Shown here: positions 54,164 through 63,100 of the stretch, one piece after another
Layout: every line of letters starts with the position of its first letter
Numbering within the stretch: position 1 is the stretch's first letter
NCBI RefSeq assembly: GCF_006538345.1
Contig: NZ_BJKL01000010.1
Coordinates: 62,001-126,000 of the forward strand
Origin: Alteromonas sp. KUL49
GTDB taxonomy: Bacteria > Pseudomonadota > Gammaproteobacteria > Enterobacterales > Alteromonadaceae
DNA: 64,000 bases
Direction: 5' to 3'
The notes under the pieces: generated by a model
Seen by the model: the letters and a program-made list of their open reading frames with translations, nothing else
Told to the model about the DNA's origin: nothing
Databases searched by the model: none
Translations under genes and position numbers: made by a program

Positions 54164-55837
54164 TTACGCGTTAACCCATACGAGTTCGTCTGAGTAGCTA
54201 CCTTGGATAACCGACTCAAAACGTTCTTCCAGAACATGGCGTTTAACTTTGAGCGTTGGCGTAAGCAGGTCGTTTTCAATACTCCACTCATTACTCATTA
54301 CCATTACTCTGTCCATCACTTGATGGCTCTCTAGCTTAGCATTGATGTCTTTGAACGTTGCAGTAAGACTGCTTTCAATCTCAGCTTTGTCTTGTTTTTG
54401 CGCTTCTTCACTCAACACCAATAATGCTATCGGCTGTGGTAAGTTGGTACCAGTAACACACACCTGCTCAACAATGGGGTTTTCCATAAATTGAGACTCG
54501 ATGGGTGCAGGTGCAACATACTTTCCTTTGGCGGTTTTAAAAATGTCTTTCAGCCTACCAGTTATTTTGACGTAACCGTCACCATCGATAACACCTTTGT
54601 CTCCAGTGCGTAAGTAGCCGTCGTCAGTGAAAACTTCTTTGGTTTTTTCAGGCTCAAGGTAGTACTCCACCATGTTACATGGAGACTTAACCTGAATTTC
54701 TCCTTCCTCTGAAATACGGACATCAACGCCATCGTATGGCATACCGATACAACCAATTTTATCGTGTCTAAAAGGTACACTTCCCGTACCGTAGGCACTA
54801 TTCTCAGTCATCCCCCACCCTTCAGAGATATATACGCCAATCTTCGCGAACCATTCGATAACAGCTGGCGCTAACGGCGCTGATCCACTTGCCCACAAAC
54901 GAGAGTTATCAATACCAAGACCTTGACGAATTTTCTTAGCGATGAGCTTGTTGATAATTGGAATTTTAAGTAAAACATCGAGTTTGGACTGGGGCATTTT
55001 CGCCAACACCCCCATCTGGAACTTCGTCCATAAACGAGGAACTGATATGAACAAGCTAGGCTGACAATGAACAACATCTCTTTGGAAGGTTGTCAGCGCT
55101 TCAACGAAGTGAATCTTGCCACCGCTATAAAAACTTGCGAGTTCAACTAAAACACGCTCGGTAATGTGAGCTAGCGGCAGGTAGCTCATAATGCTATCTC
55201 CCTGCCCAACAGACAACTGATTTAACGAACGTTGCGCTGCCCAACAAATAGTATTAAACGTGTGCACCACACCCTTTGGTTGCCCTGTACTGCCCGAAGT
55301 GTAGATAATCGTCATGACATTGTTCATATCGGGCACAGGCGATTCAGTCATAGGTTCGCAATCTATAAACTGATCCCACTGCTGCTTGGTGTCAATGTTG
55401 GGATAAGGAAATGCCACCGTTTCATACGCTTTAGGAATAGCGGCAACTTGCTCAGCAGTATTGTCTAGCTTACCTACAAACAAGAGCTGCACGTCAGCAT
55501 GCTCGAGTACATAACTCACCGTATCTGGGCCCGCGGTGGAGAATATTGGCACGGAAACATGTCCAGCCATCATGATTCCCAAGTCGGTGATGAACCACTC
55601 GGCACAGTTTTTTGAGAAAATACCAATCCGGCTCCCCTCAGGCAGCGCTAAGCTCTTGAGTTTATTTGCTACTTTACGTGCCAAATTGGCGACTTGCGCC
55701 CATGTATAATCGTGGTACTCGCCCGACACTGGCTGTGTAAGGTACAGATCGTTTCCACGAGTCGCTTCCCAGTGGTAAAGCATACTCAATGGCGATTTAA
55801 TTACTTCCGTGCTGTTTACTGTCATATCTAGCGGCAT
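54164..55837 (-). CDS. Long-chain acyl-CoA synthetase (AMP-forming)
   Basis: The enzyme activates carboxylic acids, probably long-chain fatty acids, with ATP and CoA. The P-loop is IIYTSGSTGQPKGVVHT, followed by YLPLAHITERVLVE, SEGWGMTENSAYGT (motif II), YLRTGDKGVIDGDGYVKITG (motif III) and RLKDIFKTAKGKYVAPAPIE (hinge). The AHITER block is typical of the eukaryote-like long-chain ACS group (FAA1/FACL type) found in proteobacteria beside FadD. Length is 557. Two ATGs lie four codons apart at the start with no clear ribosome site, so the start could be 55825. A single TTCGAACAA lies about 200 bp upstream (56039-56047). Confidence 0.9.
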   Translation of the reverse strand: MPLDMTVNSTEVIKSPLSMLYHWEATRGNDLYLTQPVSGEYHDYTWAQVANLARKVANKLKSLALPEGSRIGIFSKNCAEWFITDLGIMMAGHVSVPIFSTAGPDTVSYVLEHADVQLLFVGKLDNTAEQVAAIPKAYETVAFPYPNIDTKQQWDQFIDCEPMTESPVPDMNNVMTIIYTSGSTGQPKGVVHTFNTICWAAQRSLNQLSVGQGDSIMSYLPLAHITERVLVELASFYSGGKIHFVEALTTFQRDVVHCQPSLFISVPRLWTKFQMGVLAKMPQSKLDVLLKIPIINKLIAKKIRQGLGIDNSRLWASGSAPLAPAVIEWFAKIGVYISEGWGMTENSAYGTGSVPFRHDKIGCIGMPYDGVDVRISEEGEIQVKSPCNMVEYYLEPEKTKEVFTDDGYLRTGDKGVIDGDGYVKITGRLKDIFKTAKGKYVAPAPIESQFMENPIVEQVCVTGTNLPQPIALLVLSEEAQKQDKAEIESSLTATFKDINAKLESHQVMDRVMVMSNEWSIENDLLTPTLKVKRHVLEERFESVIQGSYSDELVWVNA

Positions 55838-56058
55838 AAGTCACTCGTATGTTTTTTAAAATGTAGCTCAAATTTACAAATCTTTCACAGCTACATAATA
55901 AGCCTTATTTTTTTAACGAAGACAAGCTTTTTTAAACGAACGTTTACATCGATCCGACGGGTAGACCATATAGTACGGTGAACATCGAAATTTCTTATAC
56001 ATATCAGTCAAGAACGCTAATACATCAAAGCACGAACTTTCGAACAATTTTGTACCAT

Positions 56059-59000
56059 TCAAAGATGGTTGAGTAGATAAGTGCTCAGGTCGTCAGCTGC
56101 CGCTGGTTTTGCATAGAAATATCCTTGATGATACCGACAATTTTTTTCGAGTAGCGACTCTGCCTGCTCTGCGGTTTCAACCCCTTCTGCAACACAGCGC
56201 ATGCCAAGGTTGGCCGCTAGTGCGATGGTGGTATCTACAAGCGCGCTATCGGCTGATTTTTTGGTCATATCAAAGATAAAACTCTTATCAATCTTCAACA
56301 CCGACAGTGGATAGCGTTTTAGGTAGCTCAACGAGGAGTATCCCGTACCAAAATCATCAAGTGCGAGGATAAAACCAGCATCAACCAGTCTCTGTATCTG
56401 CTGACGGCTCATATCACTATCGTCCATTAACACGCCTTCGGTTATTTCAAATCGAAAGGCTTGTTTGGGTAAACCATAAGATGCGAGTAGCTCAGCAACG
56501 AAATCTATATCAAATTCAGATTTAAAATGGAGCGCGGAGAGATTAATGGCAACAAACCCGTTAAAACCAGATTCATACCATTTGGCGAGATCAGCAGCCG
56601 CATCTTGCATTGCTAGTCTAGTGACATCAACAATATAACGAAGTTGCTCTAATACCGGAATGAACGCGTCAGGATAGAGAGGATCATCATCTATTTTACA
56701 TCGTAGGAGTAATTCAACACCGACGACTTTTCCGGTTATCGCGTCAACTATGGGTTGATAGTGATTAAAGAAGCAGGATTCAAGATATCCTCTTTTAACT
56801 AGGTTCTCGACCAAGAGTCGTTGTCTGGCTTTCTCATTCATATCAGACGTGAAGTACGCAAACCCGTTTAATGCATCTTTCTTAGCGCTATACATCGCCA
56901 CGTCGGCACGCTTAATTAGCTCTGCTGGCTCCACTGCATCGTCAGGGTAAAAGGCCACACCTACACTACAGGACACCCTCAACATCTCACTGGCAAGGGC
57001 AATGGGAGTTTCAACCGCATCGATAATTTGCGAAACAAAGGAACTGAGGTCATTTTCGTGTGAGACTTCTTCAATCACAATAACAAATTCGTCACCACCT
57101 AACCGCGCTACCGTGCCTTTATCCGCGACTAAATTGCGCATTCTGTTGGCAACAACGCGAAGCAACTTGTCACCGTAGTCGTGTCCTAAAGAGTCATTGA
57201 TCCCTTTAAACCTATCGAGGTCGATAAACATCACTGCGACACGACTCTCGTGATGACGGCTATTGGCAATGGCATGCTCTAATCTGTCTAACAACAAACT
57301 GCGATTAACTAGCCCCGTAAGATTGTCGTAGTTCGCCATTTTTAACAGTTTACGTTCTGCGCTTTTCTGTTCGGAAATGTCCGAAATCACCAGTAAAAAG
57401 TGCGATGATACTGATTCTTGTCCCATCGCGGTAACTGCGATGAGCGTATCGTATTGCCTACCCTCAGGACTCTCGATAATCGCTTCCTCACGCCAAAACT
57501 CTCCGGGCTTCATGTCCTCCAGTTTTCCTACCAATTGGCGACTCAAATGTACCGAGCGTCTGTAGATTTGTTCCATTTGGGCAGGTAACGATTGCTTGCT
57601 GTCAATGCCAAATACCATTTCGAAAGCTGGATTGGCGGCAACAGGCTCCCTTTGCTCATTGAAGATAACTACCCAATCTCTTGTTTGCTTGAACGCTTCA
57701 CTGAACAATGCAGCTTCTTGTCGAGCATTTTGCAATCTAAATAACTGCTTTTTCCGCGAGAGTAATATGGCCACTAATAAGGCCAGAAGCATGGCTCCGT
57801 ATATGCCGTAAGCCAGCGGTGAACGCCATGGCGCATGAGGCATCACAATACGGATTTCTGCCGGCAATACGCTGAACTCTAAGCTGCCGGGCGTAGGCGT
57901 CACAGTAAAAGTGTACTCTCCAGGTTCTACGTTCGTAATGGTAAGTTGACTGTCTCGAGTCACACCTTCGCTGATGACTTGGTTTCCTTTTTGAAAACGG
58001 AAATGATATTTTACGTTACCCGCGCTACTCATTGTCATTGCTGAGTAATCCACGGTAAAACTGTTTTCGCGGTGGGAGAGAGTAATCTCCATGTCATGCA
58101 AATTCGTGAACGGCAAGCCGAGTTCCTGATCGCCGGATGTAACACCCGTAATTGCCGACTGAAACGACAAAAGACTGCCAGATCTGTCCATGGCTCTGAG
58201 TGTTTCAGGAGAAAATACTACTACCCCAGAGGTTGAACCGTATGCCAATTCTCCCCCAGCTAGCTGCGCCACTGCGCCTTCGTTAAACTCGGAGACAGGA
58301 AGCTCTCTGCCGTAGATAAAATTATAGACTTGCCCCGACACGGGTGAATATTGGTGTAATCCATTGTGAGAACTAAACCATATGTTACCTTGGTCATCTT
58401 TTTTTAGACCGTAAACTATATTGGATAACAATAAGTTATCTTCACTGAGATGGTATAGAGGTTCAAACGTATCCGCATCCAACCCGAAAAGTCCGTAACC
58501 AGTAAACGCCAACCACAACACTCGATTATCGTCAATTACCCAGGATGAAACTGACTGCAGGTTCGAACGCTGCTCTTCTGAAAACAAGTAGACGAGCTCA
58601 GACTCAAAGGTTTCTGGATCGAAAAGCCACAAGCCACTCATCATAGAGAGAAACATTTTACCATCGTGATAGGTCGACTCACCCAAGAAACCAACAGAGA
58701 AACTCACATCGAAAATTTCTTCGTCTAACGGCAGGACTTCAACGGTTTGTGTCTGGGGGGAATAGCGATAAAACTCACTACCGATGAAATAAAGTCTATC
58801 AGCACTGTCGATATTCATCCCTGAGTTCCACGCATCAAAAACGTGGTTGTCACCCTCTGATAACTGGGGACGGGTAATCTCCCCTGTCTCCGGATCAAAA
58901 ATGCGAATACCATAGTAACTTTGAAGAAAAAGCTGCCCGTTACTCTGGGGAATAATACGTTGAATCGCCGCGGAGCCCGGCTCAAACAGCTCGCTATCAC

Positions 59001-60222
59001 TAAACAGGTACTGTTCGGTCGATTTAGTTTCAAAATAGTATTTGTTCAGACCATTTTCTGTGCCAATCCACAAGCTATCCTCATCAGTTTGTGCCAGCGA
59101 CCAAATGACACCATCACTAAGTAGCTTATTATCACCGAACCGTGTGTTCTGTATGGTCTCGATTTCTGCGCTTTTTACCCCAAAATAGAGTGCACCGCCA
59201 TATATAGAGCCCAGCCATAAGTTACCTGTTTTATCAGTAGCAAGCGTGCGAATACGTTTATTAGACAACTCGCTCCTACCGTTGTGAGGCTCTAATACGT
59301 GCTCACTCTGCCACCCATCACCGTCGTAAGTTAGGCTATATAACCCTTTGTTTGTTCCCAACCAAAACGACGAGTCACCCGCCGTTTCCATGGTCCACAC
59401 ATTGCGCATTGGCATATGGGCGGTAAACCGTGAGGACGAGCTTCCTTCTAGTTGAGAGCGCAGGTCAGAGAGTGTCGTACGATACACGCCACTGACAGTG
59501 CCAATCCAAAATCCCTCATTGTCATCCCGAAAAAGTAATTTTGCATTCTGGTTATCAATATCCGGCTCAACTCCATTGAGATAGTCAAGGGTCTGCACAG
59601 AAGATGCTGGGTCTTGTAGTCGTTTGTAAAATACACCCGCTGAGGTCGCAATAATTAAAACGTCGTCTAATACATGCACGGCTCTAACACCATGCTCCTC
59701 AGCGACTAACGATTGCTCAAGGTAGAACACAGTATCCAGTTGCGACGTTACCGTGTTGTAGCGCACAACTTGTTCAGATAATGCTAAATAGAGCGTATGT
59801 TCGTTGTGCCAGAAGAAATCTTCTGCATTTTGTATCCAATCACTCTGTTGTGCATACGGCAGTGCAACCACTTGTTCGGTTTGATTAGTTTTGAAGTCGA
59901 GACGATATACACCGCCAGAAAATGTACTGATCCACAGCGCTTTGCCCTGCTCAATCGATAGCCTGTCAATAGAAAGGTTAATGAAGAGGTCATCTGGGCC
60001 ACGAATCAACTGGGTTTTGGTACCATCCCATCTAACCACACCACCTTCAGTAGCAATCCAGACGAAACCCTCGTCATCAATTTGAATATGATTAACCACA
60101 TCTTGGGGTAGGCCGTTTTTGGTAGACAATGATTGGAAAACAGGGTTGGCGAGTTTAGGTGCGGCACTAACTCCGAAAGAAAAAAATGGGAGAAAACAAA
60201 AAAGCCAAACCATCCTTTGCAC
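56059..60222 (-). CDS. Two-component-propeller PAS-GGDEF-EAL cyclic-di-GMP protein
   Basis: This 1,387-residue protein has a signal peptide ending SAAP, then about 700 residues of reg_prop (two-component regulator propeller) repeats with IxxDxxGxxWxxxxxGxxRxD turns such as IQIDDEGFVWIATEGGVVRWD and LATDKTGNLWLGS, then a Y_Y_Y domain, one membrane helix near 800-822, a PAS domain (about 840-950), GGDEF with intact RLGGDEFVIV (about 1,043) and EAL (from VVGVELLLRC, about 1,168). In the EAL domain, FEITEGVLMDD, DDFGTGYSSLSYLKRYPL and VAEGVETAEQ keep catalytic residues, although the signature reads ELL. The GGDEF I-site is lost. It senses a periplasmic ligand, perhaps a carbohydrate, and changes c-di-GMP. 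No histidine kinase domain is present. Confidence 0.92.
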   Translation of the reverse strand: MQRMVWLFCFLPFFSFGVSAAPKLANPVFQSLSTKNGLPQDVVNHIQIDDEGFVWIATEGGVVRWDGTKTQLIRGPDDLFINLSIDRLSIEQGKALWISTFSGGVYRLDFKTNQTEQVVALPYAQQSDWIQNAEDFFWHNEHTLYLALSEQVVRYNTVTSQLDTVFYLEQSLVAEEHGVRAVHVLDDVLIIATSAGVFYKRLQDPASSVQTLDYLNGVEPDIDNQNAKLLFRDDNEGFWIGTVSGVYRTTLSDLRSQLEGSSSSRFTAHMPMRNVWTMETAGDSSFWLGTNKGLYSLTYDGDGWQSEHVLEPHNGRSELSNKRIRTLATDKTGNLWLGSIYGGALYFGVKSAEIETIQNTRFGDNKLLSDGVIWSLAQTDEDSLWIGTENGLNKYYFETKSTEQYLFSDSELFEPGSAAIQRIIPQSNGQLFLQSYYGIRIFDPETGEITRPQLSEGDNHVFDAWNSGMNIDSADRLYFIGSEFYRYSPQTQTVEVLPLDEEIFDVSFSVGFLGESTYHDGKMFLSMMSGLWLFDPETFESELVYLFSEEQRSNLQSVSSWVIDDNRVLWLAFTGYGLFGLDADTFEPLYHLSEDNLLLSNIVYGLKKDDQGNIWFSSHNGLHQYSPVSGQVYNFIYGRELPVSEFNEGAVAQLAGGELAYGSTSGVVVFSPETLRAMDRSGSLLSFQSAITGVTSGDQELGLPFTNLHDMEITLSHRENSFTVDYSAMTMSSAGNVKYHFRFQKGNQVISEGVTRDSQLTITNVEPGEYTFTVTPTPGSLEFSVLPAEIRIVMPHAPWRSPLAYGIYGAMLLALLVAILLSRKKQLFRLQNARQEAALFSEAFKQTRDWVVIFNEQREPVAANPAFEMVFGIDSKQSLPAQMEQIYRRSVHLSRQLVGKLEDMKPGEFWREEAIIESPEGRQYDTLIAVTAMGQESVSSHFLLVISDISEQKSAERKLLKMANYDNLTGLVNRSLLLDRLEHAIANSRHHESRVAVMFIDLDRFKGINDSLGHDYGDKLLRVVANRMRNLVADKGTVARLGGDEFVIVIEEVSHENDLSSFVSQIIDAVETPIALASEMLRVSCSVGVAFYPDDAVEPAELIKRADVAMYSAKKDALNGFAYFTSDMNEKARQRLLVENLVKRGYLESCFFNHYQPIVDAITGKVVGVELLLRCKIDDDPLYPDAFIPVLEQLRYIVDVTRLAMQDAAADLAKWYESGFNGFVAINLSALHFKSEFDIDFVAELLASYGLPKQAFRFEITEGVLMDDSDMSRQQIQRLVDAGFILALDDFGTGYSSLSYLKRYPLSVLKIDKSFIFDMTKKSADSALVDTTIALAANLGMRCVAEGVETAEQAESLLEKNCRYHQGYFYAKPAAADDLSTYLLNHL

Positions 60223-60357
60223 AGCAACGCATCTCTCTAATGTTGTTATTATTCTTACCGAAGTGTAACAGAACGACTCCTTGTATTACACGTAAGAATA
60301 TGTCGACTGGACTGACTTTTGCCTCCTACCAAACGTTATTGAAGCAAAGTTGCTCCC

Positions 60358-61728
60358 CTAGTTTTGTTGAATAGGTATTCGTCCGGTAGATACCTGCTGG
60401 CGTCTAATACTTGGTTGTGGCGCCAATCGGTATAGATCGCCGTTTTGTCCTACATAGTGCTTTTTGACTCCGCATGCTTTCGCAATTTCAGCGTGAGCAG
60501 TTAAATGGGCTTTTTCTCCGTGTACAGGAATAGCGATTTCAGGCTGAACCCACTGATACATCAGCTTTAACTCCTCTTCACATGGATGGCCGCTGGCATG
60601 AATAGGCAAGGGACTTTGCTCGCTGTGTAACACGCTAACGCCCTTTGCCGCCAATGCACGGTTGACCTTGTTAACTGCGGTTTCGTTACCGGGAATCACA
60701 ATAGACGAATAAATCACCACATCGCCTTTAGTAAGCTCTACTTGGTGATGGGTATCAGCCGCCATTCGAGCCAACGCAGCTCTGGGTTCACCTTGACTTC
60801 CTGTTACCACCATCATGACTTCTTCGGGTGGCAGATACCCCAAGTGTCCAGGCTCTACAATAGTTAAATCATCGGGCCAGAGATTACGATACTTCGCAAT
60901 AGCATACATGTTTAGGAGTGAGCGACCGAAAAGGCCCAAATAACGTCCGGTTTTTTGCGCTACCTTCGCCAGTGAAATGAGTCTTGCTACATTACTCGCA
61001 AAACAAGTAACAACAACTCGCCCGTTGATTGGCTTAATCGTATTCAACAGGCCATCGAAGCAGTTTCTCTCCGATAAAGAAAAACCAGGTTTATTCGCGT
61101 TTGTCGAGTCGCCGATAAGAGCAAGAATATCTTCACTAGCCAATCGACGAAAGGCACTGTGATCGAAAGGCTTTCCAGTAACGGGCTGAGCATCAATTTT
61201 CCAGTCTGCTGTATGCAGCACACTTCCCACCGGGGTATCAATCCTTATGGCATAAGGTTCTGGTATTGAGTGTGTAATCTCTAACCACTGGAGGGTAAAC
61301 GGTCCAAGAGTTTGAATACTTCCGCCTTGTACTTCCACAATGGGAACTTTGTTGGCATTTTTCGAGCGAGATAACTTGCGTCGAAGCACTTCAGCAGTAA
61401 AAGGTGTTGTATAAACTGGACACTTAAATCGCTCCCACAAATAAGGCAAAGCGCCTATGTGGTCTTCGTGAGCATGGGTAATGACAATTCCCACTAAATG
61501 TTCTTTTTGGTCGGCAATGAACGTTGGATCGGGTGCAACAACAGAATGCAGAGCTTTTACATTCTCTCCCCCATTGCGATAAGAAGGAACTAGGGGTTCA
61601 TCGAATGAAATTCCACAATCTATCATCAGCCACTTTCCGTCATGACCATATAAATTGAGGTTCATCCCTATTTCGCCGGTGCCCCCTAGCGGGAGAAACC
61701 ATAAATCATCACTACTGGGGATTAGCAA
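60358..61728 (-). CDS. RNase J-like metallo-beta-lactamase hydrolase
   Basis: LPLGGTGEIGMNLNLYGHDG and the metal-binding THAHEDHIGALPYLWERF (H85, H87, D89, H90) start the beta-lactamase/beta-CASP fold of ribonuclease J. LHTADWKIDAQPV, IGDSTNANKPGFSLSER, VVTGSQGEPRAALARMA and IHASGHPCEEELKLMY are the other family blocks. RNase J cuts and trims RNA from the 5' end. At 456 residues this protein lacks the C-terminal domain of Bacillus RNase J (555), as in a short proteobacterial group whose role is less clear. Its start is a TTG at 61728 with AAGGAG ten bases upstream. RNase J-like genes are unusual in Gammaproteobacteria, which use RNase E. Confidence 0.85.
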   Translation of the reverse strand: MLIPSSDDLWFLPLGGTGEIGMNLNLYGHDGKWLMIDCGISFDEPLVPSYRNGGENVKALHSVVAPDPTFIADQKEHLVGIVITHAHEDHIGALPYLWERFKCPVYTTPFTAEVLRRKLSRSKNANKVPIVEVQGGSIQTLGPFTLQWLEITHSIPEPYAIRIDTPVGSVLHTADWKIDAQPVTGKPFDHSAFRRLASEDILALIGDSTNANKPGFSLSERNCFDGLLNTIKPINGRVVVTCFASNVARLISLAKVAQKTGRYLGLFGRSLLNMYAIAKYRNLWPDDLTIVEPGHLGYLPPEEVMMVVTGSQGEPRAALARMAADTHHQVELTKGDVVIYSSIVIPGNETAVNKVNRALAAKGVSVLHSEQSPLPIHASGHPCEEELKLMYQWVQPEIAIPVHGEKAHLTAHAEIAKACGVKKHYVGQNGDLYRLAPQPSIRRQQVSTGRIPIQQN

Positions 61729-61779
61729 ACTACCGTGTCTCCTTATTGCACAATGCGCAGCCTTCCTTAGCTGGCAAAA

Positions 61780-62130
61780 TTAGGACTTGCTGATATATTC
61801 GACGAAAGCTTCTGGTGGGATCACTTCGCCCTCTTCCGCTGGAACCGGGCACACCATAACCATTAGCCCATCTTTTTCCATTCCAGGAATCCATTTCTGC
61901 ATAAAATCTTGCAAAGTAATCGCCATAGGTTCGCAATCAGACCAGTCCTCAGTTGCCCATAGTTTAGCTAAGTCATCACTTGGCCAAACAGGTACACCGT
62001 CCTCATCATCAGTCGTTAACATCACGCAACCGTGTTCATCAGTAAGGATCCATACTTGCTCATTGGCGTTAAACAGTGAGAAAGATGCTTCCAAGCGTTC
62101 GAAGGCCGATTTTTCTATGAGATTATTCAT
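61780..62130 (-). CDS. DUF2750 protein
   Basis: The 116-residue protein matches DUF2750, seen in marine gammaproteobacteria: FERLEASFSLFNANEQVWIL, TTDDEDGVPVWPSDDLAKLW, and a C-terminal part ending IPPEAFVEYI. It is acidic, has no signal peptide and should be cytoplasmic; function unknown. The frame is open to 62157, but the ATG at 62130 has a better ribosome site (GGTGAT directly upstream) and matches the domain start. The RNase J-like gene begins 51 bases downstream and may be co-transcribed. Confidence 0.8.
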   Translation of the reverse strand: MNNLIEKSAFERLEASFSLFNANEQVWILTDEHGCVMLTTDDEDGVPVWPSDDLAKLWATEDWSDCEPMAITLQDFMQKWIPGMEKDGLMVMVCPVPAEEGEVIPPEAFVEYISKS

Positions 62131-62247
62131 ATCACCACTTACAGGTTTGTGTCGCATTCACAGTTGCAAATACGAAGGGTAAAGATATCGAAATTTTACG
62201 CGAGTAAAGTGCTTTTATCTATGTGTACAAACGTTAAGTTAAGCGAA

Positions 62248-62574
62248 CTACTCTGTAGGTGCACAAAAGAACTGATACAACAGATTGATCGTTTGTTTAA
62301 CTCGTTCGTCAGCGAGGCGGTAACATATGACCTGCCCTTCTCTTCGCGTTGCTACAAGTCCAGACTCTCGAAGTAATGCTAAATGTTGAGACATCACTGG
62401 CTGAGAAACATCCACTCTATCCAAAAGCGCGGACACTGAAAGTTCCTCATTGAGTAACGAACATAAAATCATCAGACGAGTTTTATTGGCGAGTTGCTTT
62501 AGGTACTGCTCCGCGTCAGTGGCATGTTTAAGCATTTCTTCAGCATTTCGACGCTCTGAGACAGACATCAACAC
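62248..62574 (-). CDS. ArsR-family repressor with two-cysteine (BigR/SqrR-like) sensor
   Basis: The winged-helix domain shows LKQLANKTRLMILCSLLNEE, VDVSQPVMSQHLALLRESGL and VATRREGQVICYRLADE, typical of ArsR. Cys38 and Cys104 sit at the positions used by the dithiol persulfide sensors BigR and SqrR; there is one further Cys84. Such proteins repress sulfide-detoxifying genes and release DNA when the cysteines form a sulfur bridge. The start is a GTG at 62574, because GGAG lies exactly six bases upstream; an ATG two codons later is possible. It diverges from a rhodanese gene, and an AATATTAG palindrome lies between the two. Confidence 0.88.
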   Translation of the reverse strand: MLMSVSERRNAEEMLKHATDAEQYLKQLANKTRLMILCSLLNEELSVSALLDRVDVSQPVMSQHLALLRESGLVATRREGQVICYRLADERVKQTINLLYQFFCAPTE

Positions 62575-62682
62575 TAAATTCTCCGTATTGTGAAGTTATT
62601 CTTAACAAGCGCAAAGTATACCGCTACTGCCGAGAATGTCGACTAGACGAAAATATACCTTCGCTAATTTTGCAATACATTA

Positions 62683-62704
62683 AATATTAGAATAAGCTAA
62701 TATT
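62683..62704. promoter_or_regulatory. Palindromic operator between arsR-type repressor and rhodanese genes
   Basis: AATATTAG and CTAATATT are exact inverted repeats with 6 bp between them. The site ends about 31 bp before the rhodanese ATG and 108 bp before the repressor start. Size and symmetry fit an ArsR-dimer operator of the BigR type, so the repressor probably controls the rhodanese gene and itself. Confidence 0.7.
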
Positions 62705-62735
62705 AATACAAGTCAACTAGAGTGGAAATAACACC

Positions 62736-63083
62736 ATGCCTAAGACAATTGCTGAACGTTTAGCGAGTATTCCTTTCGATATCGAAAAAATCACGGCACA
62801 AGAAGCACATCAACTCATCGGGACAGACAATGGTTTACTCATTGATGTACGAGAGCCACAAGAAGTTGCCGTCGCTCCTGTTCCTGCGGCAATCAATATT
62901 CCTAGAGGTATTCTGGAAATGAAAATAATCGCGATGGAAGGTGACGACAATAGACCTATTTATCTCCACTGTGCTTCAGCAGTAAGAGCGACGCTTTGCG
63001 CAGAGCAACTCCGAAACATGGGATACACAAACGTGAAAGTTATTACCTGCGAAGTGAAACAGATTGCTAACGCTTTTGCGTAA
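62736..63083 (+). CDS. Single-domain rhodanese sulfurtransferase
   Basis: Rhodaneses move sulfane sulfur through a cysteine persulfide. This 115-residue protein has LIDVREPQEVAVAPVPAAIN, the standard start of the fold, and the active-site loop C79-ASAV-R84 in YLHCASAVRAT, the six-residue loop of sulfurtransferases. ITCEVKQIANAF ends the chain with a second cysteine. There is no signal peptide, so it is cytoplasmic. It lies divergent from an ArsR-type repressor with two sensor cysteines, and the operator palindrome is just upstream. The pair is likely to respond to sulfide or polysulfide. yfbR converges with it, leaving 17 bp. Confidence 0.9.
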   Translation: MPKTIAERLASIPFDIEKITAQEAHQLIGTDNGLLIDVREPQEVAVAPVPAAINIPRGILEMKIIAMEGDDNRPIYLHCASAVRATLCAEQLRNMGYTNVKVITCEVKQIANAFA

Positions 63084-63100
63084 ATTCGTCAAAAAACAAT

